Positions 7,470 through 15,404 of a DNA stretch of 15,486 nucleotides are shown here, piece after piece. The stretch covers positions 9,243 through 24,728 of the forward strand of contig DATW01000093.1 in assembly GCA_002504845.1 (NCBI GenBank), read 5' to 3'. The notes under the pieces are model-generated. The model worked only from the letters and a program-made list of their open reading frames with translations, was not told where the DNA came from and ran no database searches. A program made the translations under genes and the position numbers. The stretch is from Euryarchaeota archaeon UBA250 (GTDB lineage Archaea > Thermoplasmatota > Poseidoniia > Poseidoniales > Thalassarchaeaceae). The first letter of the stretch is position 1, and each line of letters begins with the position of its first letter.

Positions 7470-7494
7470 TGGGGGGCCTGATAAACGCCCCCCA
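7470..7494. repeat. Perfect 8-bp inverted repeat in the divergent promoter region
   Basis: TGGGGGGC (7470-7477) and GCCCCCCA (7487-7494) are perfect inverted arms around a 9-base loop, CTGATAAAC. It lies between the MscS gene and the M14 peptidase gene, and the TATA-like box for the minus strand falls in the loop. A second ATGGGGGG copy lies at 7454-7461, over the MscS start. It could be an operator or a hairpin; a function is not shown. Confidence 0.55.
7480..7485 (-). promoter_or_regulatory. Possible TATA box for the MscS-gpmA pair
   Basis: TTTATC on the minus strand is centred about 27 bp before ATG 7455, where an archaeal TATA element would sit for a leaderless transcript. It is AT-rich inside a GC-rich stretch, which makes it stand out. 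No Shine-Dalgarno sequence precedes ATG 7455, in line with leaderless initiation. Confidence 0.35.
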
Positions 7495-7556
7495 GTACTT
7501 TGTAAGTATCCACACTTCTCCGAGGGATTGAAGGATGTGCCCCCTCACGTTCGCCT

Positions 7557-9719
7557 ATGGAGGAGGTGAAGAGGGCAACCCGCCCGAACCCCGCAAGAGG
7601 TCTGAGAACTCGTCTGACATGCCTTCTGTTGCCATTCTTGCTCTCCGTCGTGGCTCCAGCCGCCATCGCGCCAGCAGTGCTCGCACAGGAAGAAGAGTCA
7701 GGAATGTCACCAGATGAGACATGGTCAGCTGAGTACGTAAATCAGATTTATCCCTGGGGAGGTGATGAAAAGGCCCAGTTCTCAGAGTACCACGACTATT
7801 TCTCAATGAAGAACAGGATGCAATTCCTAGCGGATAGCAATCCGGATATTCTATCTTTTCACGAAGGGCTTCTTGGAGGGGTAAATGCAAGAGGAAACCA
7901 AATGACCCTCGACGATTACAAGGGGTGGCATTACAGACATCCCAGCCCATGGGTAAAGATCACCGCAAATGTACAAGGTGGCGACTATAACGAGTTCAAC
8001 GATGACTCAGGTAACTACCCTGACAGACCCGATGTCATGCTGGTTGGCGCGCACCACTCAAGAGAATGGATGTCCTATGAAGTCCCAATGTTTTTCCTCG
8101 AGACAGTGGTTCACTATTATGGAAAAGCCGGTATCGACAACGACGGTGATGGACTTGTTGACGAGGATGGCTGGGACGGTATCGACAACGACGGCGACTG
8201 CACCTCGCTCAACGCTTCATTCCAAGACTCCAATGGAGATGGGACTCCATGCGGCCCAGGTGATCTCGGGGTGGATGAGGACTTCAGCGAGCAATTCATC
8301 ACAGACATGATTGATACTCGTGAAATTTACCTCATCCCAATGCTTAACGTGGATGGGGTGAGGTACGACAGGGAGGAGTTCTGTGGCGAACAGGCATACG
8401 ACGGTTGTGACTCAGGTTCCCCAGGATGGAGGAAGAATCTAAGGGATAATACGATCACTGGTGTTACTCCAATTCCAGATACCGACGAAGAGGTCAACGA
8501 GGGGTGCGATGGAGTAGACCTGAACAGGAACTACCAGTTCGAATGGGGACTCCTGATTGGAGTTTCGCCGGTCCCTGGGGTCTGTACCTTTGGAGATCCG
8601 GACCTCGTGCAGACTTACCCCGGACCTCTTGATACCGTTGATAACGACGGAGATGGAAGAATCAATGAGGACCACGTTGACGGAGTCGACGATGATGGAG
8701 ATGGCTTGATAGACGAGGATTGGATAGGGGGAAACAGCGAACCAGAGACCAAATTCATCCAAGACCTAACTGAGATGAACGATGATAACGGAGACGGAGC
8801 CTCTGACTTCAAGGCCACACTGTCATGGCATTCATATTCCGAGCTCGTTCTTTGGCCATGGGGCCATTGCAACGATTGCCAAACGGTAGATGACGAGTAC
8901 CTAGTATACCATGGGTTTGTGATGGGGGAGATGACAGATTACGAACCCATGCAATCGTCGGACCTTTACGCAACACAGGGTGATTTCTGCGATTGGCACT
9001 ACGGCGTTCACCAGTCCTACTGCTACACGATAGAGATTGGTAATACCTTCCACGAACAGCCTGATGACATAGCTCATATCGCAGTTCGGAACCTCGGCAT
9101 TCCATTCTACATGGTTGAAATCGCGGATGATCCACGTTTCAGAGCCGTACATGGGATAGAGAATATGAGCGCCAGGCATTGGATACAAACCCCGTCCGAG
9201 GTGAATGTACCTGAGAAGGGAGACATACACATCGACCTGTGCCTTGACCCATACTTCCCATTCTCCACCCAGGAAGACAGGTCGCATTTGTCATGGCGTT
9301 TCGTCGAGCCGAATCGCCAGCAAGATGACTACGGTCCGACGGAATGGAGACTGGTGCCTTGGGAGAAAGCACCCTTCACAGCCTCGGGAGCCGATTGCCA
9401 GTTGAAGGACGGCACAAATGGCACGGTCCTGACCAGCACCGTTCCGATACCTGATACGTCTGTGGGGAAGCTCCAGTATCGCGCACAGCTTGGGACCACC
9501 AATGGCGCATTCCCATTCACATACCCGACTATCGAGGACGGAGGGAACTATTACGAGCTCACAATGCCCTACAGGGCAGGATTCGGATCAGCGATTATGT
9601 CAGTCCTCATGTTCGCATTCATCGCTGGCGTCGTCTGGGGTGGCTTGGCATTCCTTCTGAGAACTATGCTCGACGAAGACGCACCAGTTCTATCTCTCCC
9701 ACCGGGGGGGCATGAATGA
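7557..9719 (+). CDS. Secreted, membrane-anchored M14 zinc carboxypeptidase with Ca2+-type repeats
   Basis: A 720-residue exported metallocarboxypeptidase that trims C-terminal residues from peptides. An N-terminal signal peptide (basic start, hydrophobic 19-43, AxA-like VLAQ end) and a helix near residues 680-703 suggest an outward-facing anchored enzyme. M14 residues are all visible: zinc ligands His167 and Glu170 (AHHSREW) and His425 (SWHSYSE); Arg292 (GWRKN) and Asn323-Arg324 (DLNRNY) for the substrate carboxylate; catalytic Glu493 (YTIEIGN). Acidic DNDGDG-type repeats are inserted at 193-213, 359-388 and 407-418. They resemble thrombospondin-type-3/EF-like Ca2+ loops and make it much longer than a 300-400-residue M14 domain. 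Several cysteine pairs suggest disulfides. ATG 7557 lacks an upstream Shine-Dalgarno but is the only start that keeps the signal peptide. Its stop overlaps the symporter start (ATGA). Confidence 0.93.
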   Translation: MEEVKRATRPNPARGLRTRLTCLLLPFLLSVVAPAAIAPAVLAQEEESGMSPDETWSAEYVNQIYPWGGDEKAQFSEYHDYFSMKNRMQFLADSNPDILSFHEGLLGGVNARGNQMTLDDYKGWHYRHPSPWVKITANVQGGDYNEFNDDSGNYPDRPDVMLVGAHHSREWMSYEVPMFFLETVVHYYGKAGIDNDGDGLVDEDGWDGIDNDGDCTSLNASFQDSNGDGTPCGPGDLGVDEDFSEQFITDMIDTREIYLIPMLNVDGVRYDREEFCGEQAYDGCDSGSPGWRKNLRDNTITGVTPIPDTDEEVNEGCDGVDLNRNYQFEWGLLIGVSPVPGVCTFGDPDLVQTYPGPLDTVDNDGDGRINEDHVDGVDDDGDGLIDEDWIGGNSEPETKFIQDLTEMNDDNGDGASDFKATLSWHSYSELVLWPWGHCNDCQTVDDEYLVYHGFVMGEMTDYEPMQSSDLYATQGDFCDWHYGVHQSYCYTIEIGNTFHEQPDDIAHIAVRNLGIPFYMVEIADDPRFRAVHGIENMSARHWIQTPSEVNVPEKGDIHIDLCLDPYFPFSTQEDRSHLSWRFVEPNRQQDDYGPTEWRLVPWEKAPFTASGADCQLKDGTNGTVLTSTVPIPDTSVGKLQYRAQLGTTNGAFPFTYPTIEDGGNYYELTMPYRAGFGSAIMSVLMFAFIAGVVWGGLAFLLRTMLDEDAPVLSLPPGGHE
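8130..8194 (+). repeat. Direct repeat encoding DNDGD Ca2+-type loops
   Basis: A 17-base unit, GGTATCGACAACGACGG, occurs at 8130-8146 and again at 8178-8194, a 48-base period. Each encodes GIDNDG in the first acidic repeat of the M14 peptidase. The identical codons suggest recent duplication or conversion, unlike the diverged copies at 8630-8725. Confidence 0.7.
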
Positions 9720-11509
9720 CCAGCTCATCAGACGAGTTCAGTGGCCGATTAGGACTGATATTCGCTACTATAGGCGCTGCGATTGGAACAGGCAACATAT
9801 GGCGATTCCCGAGAATGGTCGGTGCTAACGGCGGGGGCTCATTTCTGGTCCCGTGGTTAATCTTCCTTTTTCTCTGGTCCATCCCGCTGGTCATCGCCGA
9901 ATTCGCGCTCGGCAAGCGATCAAGGACCGGCACCGTGGGTACATTCAGAATATTCAACGGCCCAAAATTCGCTTGGATGGGGCTGTGGACTGCATGGATT
10001 TCCACAGCCATAGGCTTCTACTATGCCGTGGTGACCGGTTGGTGCATCAACTACTTCCAGAGCGCTGTTCGAGGTGGCCTAGGGTCAGACGTAGATACGA
10101 CTGAAGTTTGGAACACCTTCTTGCAAGACCCATCCCAGGTGATCATGTTCCAAGCACTTGCAGTGCTGATCACAATGGCAGCGATATGGAAGGGCGCTAA
10201 GGCCATCGAGAAGGTCAATGTGATTCTGATGGTCTCTTTGTTCATCCTTCTATTCTCAGCGTTGTTCCTCGCTTTTGTCATGGATATGAATGACGGTTCA
10301 CTGGATGGTTTCGTATACATGTTCAGCATACAACCCGAGTACCTTTTGGAACCAGAGACCTGGATAAACGGGCTGTCGCAATCAGCGTGGTCTTGCTCAG
10401 CAGGAATGGGCATGGTTATCACCTATTCAGTATACATGAGGAAGGACGAGGATACAACTCTGAATGCAGCCACCATGTGCCTTGCAAACAATAGCATCTC
10501 GATCATAGCAGGGCTAACCGTCATGATGGCCGTATTCTCCGTCGTGGACGATCCCCTGTCTGCAGTGAGCGGAGGCAGTAGCGCGATCACGTTCCTCGTG
10601 CTCCCCGAGGTATTCGCACAGGCACCCGGGGGACCGGTCGTTCAGCTTGCGATGGTCGCGATGTTCTTCCTCGCACTTTCATTCGCCGCTTTGACCTCGA
10701 TGATATCGACTGTAGAGCTATGCGTTCGAAATTTCGTGGATCACGGGGTGAATAGGGAGAAGGCCGTCGGTCTAACTAGCATCGCAATATTCCTGTTCGG
10801 CATACCTAGCGCTGCCACTTGGATATTAGTGGACGAATCCACAGGCGTTGCCTTCCCTCAGTTCCTTGAGGTGCAAGACCACATATGGGGATACGGTTTG
10901 ATGTTCAGCGGACTGTTCATCGCATTCGCTATCTGGAAGTACGGATGGTCCAGATACAAGGTCTGGAAAACGGAAAATGATGTCGAGGGCTTCTCTATGC
11001 GCGACTACCTAGATCACGGAGTCTCGTCATTCAGGGACGACTTCATCAACACTGGCGACAACGATTGGTGGATAGGCAAATGGTGGGACTACATCATGTA
11101 TCTCGGATTCCCGATAATGTTCGTGATACTCATGGGCACGTTCTTCGTGGACATGCTAGCGACTGTCGACGACCCCTGGAACCCGACAAATCCGAAAGGC
11201 ATCACGATAATCCTCATCTTCTGGGGCATAACTGCGTTCTTGTTCATCAGCATGAACCGTCTCATGCTCGTCAACAGAGTCGTGCCGACTGGCAAATCTG
11301 GATTCCCCATGTGCCTCTTATCCGGCGAATACGTCCTCGAGCCAAGGCCACTGTTCAGAAATGTCCCAGAGGGGGCAGACGTGCCGATCGATACGCTACC
11401 TGGCGGTGAAGACCCCTTCATCCTCAAGGTGGGCGATCCGATACCCGAGCTTGAGAATCAGCCATTTGCTGTCTCTGGTGGCCCTGTGATGGACGCTGAA
11501 ATCGTATGA
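9716..11509 (+). CDS. Neurotransmitter:sodium symporter (NSS/SNF, SLC6) family transporter
   Basis: A 597-residue, roughly 12-helix LeuT-fold symporter that couples Na+ to uptake of amino acids or related compounds. TM1 reads IGAAIGTGNIWRFPRM, with the unwound Na+-site Gly and Asn residues and the WRFP extracellular-gate arginine. It is followed by ANGGGSFLVPWLI and IAEFALGKRSR. The TM6 region, SAGMGMVITYSVYMRKDED, aligns with LeuT LGFGAIITYASYVRKDQD, and SFAALTSMISTVE matches TM8, which carries Na+-site residues. The Asn found at LeuT position 21 is Ala here. A hydrophilic C-terminal tail of about 70 residues makes it longer than LeuT. It starts within the stop of the peptidase gene and ends within the start of the GtrA gene, both ATGA overlaps. 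The neighbour peptidase suggests it imports released amino acids; the exact substrate is unknown. Confidence 0.93.
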   Translation: MTSSSDEFSGRLGLIFATIGAAIGTGNIWRFPRMVGANGGGSFLVPWLIFLFLWSIPLVIAEFALGKRSRTGTVGTFRIFNGPKFAWMGLWTAWISTAIGFYYAVVTGWCINYFQSAVRGGLGSDVDTTEVWNTFLQDPSQVIMFQALAVLITMAAIWKGAKAIEKVNVILMVSLFILLFSALFLAFVMDMNDGSLDGFVYMFSIQPEYLLEPETWINGLSQSAWSCSAGMGMVITYSVYMRKDEDTTLNAATMCLANNSISIIAGLTVMMAVFSVVDDPLSAVSGGSSAITFLVLPEVFAQAPGGPVVQLAMVAMFFLALSFAALTSMISTVELCVRNFVDHGVNREKAVGLTSIAIFLFGIPSAATWILVDESTGVAFPQFLEVQDHIWGYGLMFSGLFIAFAIWKYGWSRYKVWKTENDVEGFSMRDYLDHGVSSFRDDFINTGDNDWWIGKWWDYIMYLGFPIMFVILMGTFFVDMLATVDDPWNPTNPKGITIILIFWGITAFLFISMNRLMLVNRVVPTGKSGFPMCLLSGEYVLEPRPLFRNVPEGADVPIDTLPGGEDPFILKVGDPIPELENQPFAVSGGPVMDAEIV

Positions 11510-11985
11510 AAGACCATCAACGAGAGAATTACAATTTACGTACACTTGTGGTTGAGTATGCGTATTTTTGTGTCGTTGGAACATTGAACGTCCTCATCTT
11601 CTTCGCCATGTACTCCGTTGCCTACTCCATAGCGGGGGAAATCGAGTATCGTGCTGCGAGTGCATGGTCAGTTTCCTATCTCCTAAGCTCACTAATCTCT
11701 CACTCCATGCATAGGTGGTTCACGTTCCGTTCGACTTCCCCTTATGGCCGCAGTCTCGCTCTCACAATGGCTGTATACACGATTCTACTGATCATTTCCA
11801 CATTTTCACAGGCTATTTTGGCAGACAGGATGGGTTTTGATCACCTTGCTGTCTGGGCCTTGAATACAGCTGCATTCGGATTCCTCTCGTTCATTGCATT
11901 GAGATTCATCGCATTCCCGATGTCCGATGGAACCATTTCAGTCCGCGAACGCATCGAGATTGCCAAGTTGGGCCGTAGGTCTTGA
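11506..11985 (+). CDS. GtrA-like four-helix membrane protein
   Basis: A 159-residue integral membrane protein with four hydrophobic helices near residues 17-39, 50-70, 83-103 and 112-134. The sequence YAYFCVVGTLNVLIFFAMY at the first helix, ASAWSVSYLLSSLISHSMHR at the second, and the following WFTFRS match the GtrA/DPMS family pattern (VG..N and F..H..WTF). Members are often linked to moving polyprenyl-phosphate-linked sugars across the membrane or to cell-surface polysaccharide synthesis, though many are only inferred. The length is typical. It overlaps the symporter stop by 4 bp and ends one base before the hisS GTG. No glycosyltransferase is beside it, so the function in this operon is unclear. 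It could serve the polyprenol pathway encoded on the other strand. Confidence 0.83.
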   Translation: MKDHQRENYNLRTLVVEYAYFCVVGTLNVLIFFAMYSVAYSIAGEIEYRAASAWSVSYLLSSLISHSMHRWFTFRSTSPYGRSLALTMAVYTILLIISTFSQAILADRMGFDHLAVWALNTAAFGFLSFIALRFIAFPMSDGTISVRERIEIAKLGRRS

Positions 11986-11986
11986 A

Positions 11987-13267
11987 GTGCATTCGCAGAC
12001 AGCGACCGATGTGTCTGCCGGCGTGCGAGGGACTCGCGACTTCTATCCGGAAGAGATGAGACTCAGAAATTGGCTATTCGAGCACTTCCACGCCGCCGCC
12101 CGGTCTCACGGCTTCGAAGAGTACGATTCACCAGTCCTCGAGAGCGAGGAACTCTACACGAGAAAGGCAGGCGAAGAGATTACTGCACAGCTGTACAACT
12201 TCGAAGATAAGGGCGGCAGACGCGTAGCTCTCAGACCTGAGATGACGCCTTCCCTAGCGCGGATGGTCATGGCCAAATCGGGAACGCTCCCCACGCCTAT
12301 CAAGTGGTATTCCATCCCGCAGTGTTGGCGATATGAAAGAACCCAAAGAGGCCGTGGAAGGGAGCATTACCAGTGGAATGTGGACATATGGGGGATGCAA
12401 GGAGTCGAGGCGGATGCCGAACTACTCTCGGTGCTGGTATACTTCTTCCGAGCCGTCGGTCTCAAATCCGACGACCTCGTAATACGGGTAAGCAATAGGA
12501 AAGTCCTCGAGGAGGTCTTGGGGGCCCTTGGAATCGAGGGGGAGACATTCTCCAAAACATGCATCATTATCGACAAGATGGACAAACTACCTTCTGAAGC
12601 CATTGAGCAGCAACTCGCAGATTTAGGCCACGGTCAAGATTCGATAGCCAGGATAAGGAAAGTCCTCGGGATAAAGGATCTAGATGATTTGAGCACAGAG
12701 TTGGATAGCGACAGCAAGGCGGTAAGGGAACTCGAAGATCTATTCGCCCTATGCGAATCTTACGGGATAACGAGCTGGCTGTCCTTTGACGCCTCTGTTG
12801 TCAGGGGCCTCGCATACTACACTGGATCCGTGTTCGAGGCTCATGATAGAGACAACGAACTCCGGGCGATATGCGGGGGAGGTAGATATGATCGGCTACT
12901 GTCCACCCTCGGTGGCAAGGATCTACCAGCCACGGGATTCGGCTTCGGCGACATGGTAATCATGGAACTCCTTTCAGTCAAGGGCCTGATACCGCATCTG
13001 CCCAGTGGGAATGAGGACATAGTAATCCCTCTCGACAAGGCCCTGAGGCCCGCTGCTATGGCAGTCGCGTCCAGACTCAGGGCATCCGGCAGATCCGTGG
13101 ATCTAGTTTTGGATGACAAGAGGATGAAGTGGGCATTCAGACATGCTGAGAGAACGGGTGCTCAGAGGCTCGTCATGGTCATGCCAGAGGAATGGCAGGC
13201 TGGAAAGGTCAGAATCAAGAATCTAGAAACCGGCGAAGAGTCTGATTTTGATGCAGAGTCTCTGTGA
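11987..13267 (+). CDS. hisS: Histidyl-tRNA synthetase
   Basis: A 426-residue class II aminoacyl-tRNA synthetase that charges tRNA-His. GVRGTRDFYPEE is the usual N-terminus. ALRPEMT at 81-87 and motif 2, WRYERTQRGRGREHYQW at 114-130, form the ATP/His pocket. The histidine-specific RGLAYYTG lies at 273-280, then CGGGRYDRLL at 296-305. The C-terminal 90 or so residues form the anticodon-binding domain. Motif 3 reads ATGFGFGDMVIMELL and lacks the ERL arginine of E. coli-type enzymes, a variant seen in another HisRS branch. The frame is open to 11927 inside the GtrA gene, but GTG 11987, one base after that stop, gives the right length. GTG 12011 is an alternative. It ends a four-gene operon, 6 bp from a convergent gene. 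Confidence 0.95.
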   Translation: MHSQTATDVSAGVRGTRDFYPEEMRLRNWLFEHFHAAARSHGFEEYDSPVLESEELYTRKAGEEITAQLYNFEDKGGRRVALRPEMTPSLARMVMAKSGTLPTPIKWYSIPQCWRYERTQRGRGREHYQWNVDIWGMQGVEADAELLSVLVYFFRAVGLKSDDLVIRVSNRKVLEEVLGALGIEGETFSKTCIIIDKMDKLPSEAIEQQLADLGHGQDSIARIRKVLGIKDLDDLSTELDSDSKAVRELEDLFALCESYGITSWLSFDASVVRGLAYYTGSVFEAHDRDNELRAICGGGRYDRLLSTLGGKDLPATGFGFGDMVIMELLSVKGLIPHLPSGNEDIVIPLDKALRPAAMAVASRLRASGRSVDLVLDDKRMKWAFRHAERTGAQRLVMVMPEEWQAGKVRIKNLETGEESDFDAESL

Positions 13268-13273
13268 CCCAAC

Positions 13274-14080
13274 TCAGTTCTCGTGACGGAGTCTGCTAGC
13301 CGCCACCGCTCCGATTGCCAGTGACCCCACCCCTGCAAGAAGTCCGAATCCGGGCAACAAGCCACTTTCTACCGCGGACGGCGGAGCATTGTCGCCACCG
13401 ACAGCGATTGGATCGGAGGCGTTGATGACTGGGAAGAGAATCTCCGTGTTCATACCGTCTTGGTTATTTGAATAATACAATCTGAAAACACCCGTACAAT
13501 CGAATACGATGCACTCCAAGCCTCCTGGATTGGGTTTTGAGTACTCGAATTGCAACTGTGGCTCCTCAAAGCTCTTGTTCCATCTTGTCATATTCTCTGC
13601 TACGGGGATTTCCCAGATTACCTGCTCATCCTCAAAAGAATTGGTTGCGAATTCATTCACTGCAACCACGGTACTACCCTTCATCAGTGAGATTCGCAAC
13701 TCTTGACATTCTGCTGTGTCGCTACAGTCACCGGATTGGACATAGACACCCACATCTATCCTGATGGTCCCATTTGGATTGAGGTACATATCTTCCTTGA
13801 AGGATTCTGACATAGCGCAATTGAAGTTGACATCAACCTGTTGATTTTGTGCAAACTCCTTCTCCCCATAGCCATCTACGGCGGAGGTAGTCTCATTCGC
13901 ATCGAAATGGGTCCAACACTGGCCTATGTTGTCGGTGCCCCAAATGTGCATGTGAGGATTCTCCACGGAGGGCTGCTTCGCATCTGCCGCCTGTGCAGTG
14001 GCAGGCGCGCCTATGACTGCGATTAGCATAACCGCAAGCAGAGTTAATGCAGCGATTCTCTTCCCAATCATGGCTTTCAT
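13274..14080 (-). CDS. Secreted protein with PGF-CTERM-like tail
   Basis: A 268-residue exported protein of unknown function. From ATG 14080 it opens with KAMIGKRIAALTLLAVMLIA, a signal peptide with a probable cut after ATAQA (residues 29-33). The mature part is acidic and Asn/Ser/Thr-rich with six cysteines, including CSDTAEC and CIVFDC, likely disulfide-bonded, and several NxS/T sequons. The C-terminus reads LLPGFGLLAGVGSLAIGAVA, then a basic SRLRHEN tail. That is a PGF motif, a hydrophobic helix and arginines, as in PGF-CTERM surface proteins that archaeosortase processes and links to lipid. No archaeosortase gene is in the window. The frame extends to a TTG at 14101, but ATG 14080 has GAGAG 7 nt upstream. 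It lies 42 bp after the ftsZ stop and may share its transcript. No enzyme motif is visible. Confidence 0.82.
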   Translation of the reverse strand: MKAMIGKRIAALTLLAVMLIAVIGAPATAQAADAKQPSVENPHMHIWGTDNIGQCWTHFDANETTSAVDGYGEKEFAQNQQVDVNFNCAMSESFKEDMYLNPNGTIRIDVGVYVQSGDCSDTAECQELRISLMKGSTVVAVNEFATNSFEDEQVIWEIPVAENMTRWNKSFEEPQLQFEYSKPNPGGLECIVFDCTGVFRLYYSNNQDGMNTEILFPVINASDPIAVGGDNAPPSAVESGLLPGFGLLAGVGSLAIGAVAASRLRHEN

Positions 14081-14122
14081 GTCAATACTCTCGTGTTTCA
14101 ATCTATGGGGGCCCCGTGCGCT

Positions 14123-15238
14123 CTAACCATCAAATCTGTGCAGTCCATCCTCATCCCGGGCACTCTTTCGAGCAATATTGAGCGCATCACCGAGAAGATC
14201 CGCGGCCATCGACCCTCCTGAGAGCCTATCGCCCGCCACTCCTGTGATTATCGACATCACCTTGATGGTGTCTCCGAAAGCGGGGTCCTGCCGGGCTCCG
14301 AATATCACCTGAGCATCTGGAGCGAGCTTCGCCGTCATCAGCTCGACAACCTGGTTGGCTTGTTCCAGCGTCATGTAAGAGCCGCCAGTCACATGAATAA
14401 GCGCACCAGTCGCACCCTCGATATCAACATCGAGAAGAGGGTGGTTCATGGCCTCGTGGACGACTTCCTCCGGCCCCTTGTCGCTCTCCCCGTAGAGCAT
14501 CATGGTCACGCCGCCACCCTTCATGATGGATCGGACATCAGCGAAGTCCAGATTTATCAAGCTTGGAACTGTGATCGTCTCGACTATTCCCTTGATTATC
14601 TCAGCAATCAGCTGATCCATGATGCTGAAGGCCTCTTCGAGGGGGAGATTGGGAACGAACTGGAGAAGCCGGTTATTGTCCAGTACGAGGACCGCATCCG
14701 CAGCGCCCCGAAGAAGGTCGAGACCCTCCAAAGCACGCTGCATCCGCATCTTTCTCTCGACGGCGAATGGCGTGGTGACGATCGCAACGACGAGAGCACC
14801 GACCCTCTTGGCCTCCGCTGCCACCACGGGCGCTATGCCTGTCCCAGTCCCCCCTCCGAGGCCCGCAGTCACGAATACCAGATCCGCCCCATTCACGATC
14901 TGGGTAATCACGCCCCTGCCAGCCTCAGCGGCTTTGCGGCCCATATGGGGGTCGCCCCCTGCTCCGAGACCTCTTGTGATGTGTCTTCCAACGAGTAGCT
15001 TCTGCTGGGCGCGGGTGTTGTCCAGATGCTGCTTGTCCGTGTTTATCGCTACGGTTATGGCTCCTTCCACCCCTATGTGCGTAATGCGATTCATCGTGTT
15101 GTTGCCAGACCCGCCGCACCCGCAAACAAGGATACGCGGGTCGGGCGGCCCGAAGCTCTCGAGCTGCTCATCTGTGAGAGCGGTGGATGACCCTGGTTGG
15201 GCCATGGTCCCCCAAGCTGGCGCATTACCTATCGTCAT
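14123..15238 (-). CDS. ftsZ: Cell division protein FtsZ
   Basis: A 371-residue tubulin-family GTPase that polymerises into the division ring. ILVCGCGGSGNNTMNRI at 36-51 is the first nucleotide loop, and its GCGG-GNNT form is typical of archaea. The tubulin signature GLGGGTGTG occupies 126-134. The T7 synergy loop, NLDFADV at 229-235, supplies the catalytic aspartates to the next subunit. The N-terminal 33 residues are a Gly/Pro/Ser/Thr-rich extension, and the C-terminus is short after the second domain. The frame begins at 15271, but ATG 15238 has a strong GGAGG 7 nt upstream. FtsZ1 or FtsZ2 cannot be decided by eye; this is not a CetZ, since the T7 loop and core are FtsZ-like. The PGF-tailed protein follows on the same strand. 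Confidence 0.96.
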   Translation of the reverse strand: MTIGNAPAWGTMAQPGSSTALTDEQLESFGPPDPRILVCGCGGSGNNTMNRITHIGVEGAITVAINTDKQHLDNTRAQQKLLVGRHITRGLGAGGDPHMGRKAAEAGRGVITQIVNGADLVFVTAGLGGGTGTGIAPVVAAEAKRVGALVVAIVTTPFAVERKMRMQRALEGLDLLRGAADAVLVLDNNRLLQFVPNLPLEEAFSIMDQLIAEIIKGIVETITVPSLINLDFADVRSIMKGGGVTMMLYGESDKGPEEVVHEAMNHPLLDVDIEGATGALIHVTGGSYMTLEQANQVVELMTAKLAPDAQVIFGARQDPAFGDTIKVMSIITGVAGDRLSGGSMAADLLGDALNIARKSARDEDGLHRFDG

Positions 15239-15404
15239 GTATTGGCCTCCACCCCAAATGGATGCAGACAATCGATTTCTTGGCCTTCTTAATGATTGAG
15301 GGAGGCACGACGTCCGCAGGGCCGATTATCGTCCGTCTTGATGCAAGCCGAAGCGACTACTTCCCGGAAACGGAGATAAGTCTCCTGCTTGCCGCTCGGA
15401 CCAG
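15239..15404. other. Intergenic region between ftsZ and tRNA-Tyr
   Basis: This 166-bp gap must hold the divergent promoters of ftsZ (minus) and tRNA-Tyr (plus). A weak GATAAG lies at 15375-15380, about 28 bp before the tRNA, and CATTAAG lies on the minus strand about 50 bp before the ftsZ ATG. Both are only suggestive. No coding sequence is seen. Confidence 0.35.
15246..15250 (-). promoter_or_regulatory. Shine-Dalgarno deciding the ftsZ start
   Basis: GGAGG on the minus strand, 7 nt before ATG 15238. It selects this ATG over the upstream one at 15271, which would place the site inside the coding region. Confidence 0.65.

Noticed and set aside
7555..7950. Minus-strand frame of 131 codons opposite the start of the M14 gene
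   Set aside because: It lacks domain features and overlaps a convincing signal peptide and peptidase reading frame.
8130..8725. Repeated units that might suggest a CRISPR or mobile repeat
   Set aside because: They are in frame inside the M14 gene and encode DNDGDG loops; spacers are coding and there are too few exact copies.
14106..14115. GGGGCCCC palindrome between ftsZ and the PGF protein as a terminator
   Set aside because: It is only 8 bp with no loop and no T-run on either strand, so a terminator role is not supported.
14360..15299. Long plus-strand open frames opposite ftsZ
   Set aside because: They are shadows of a GC-rich conserved gene; the minus strand carries full FtsZ motifs.
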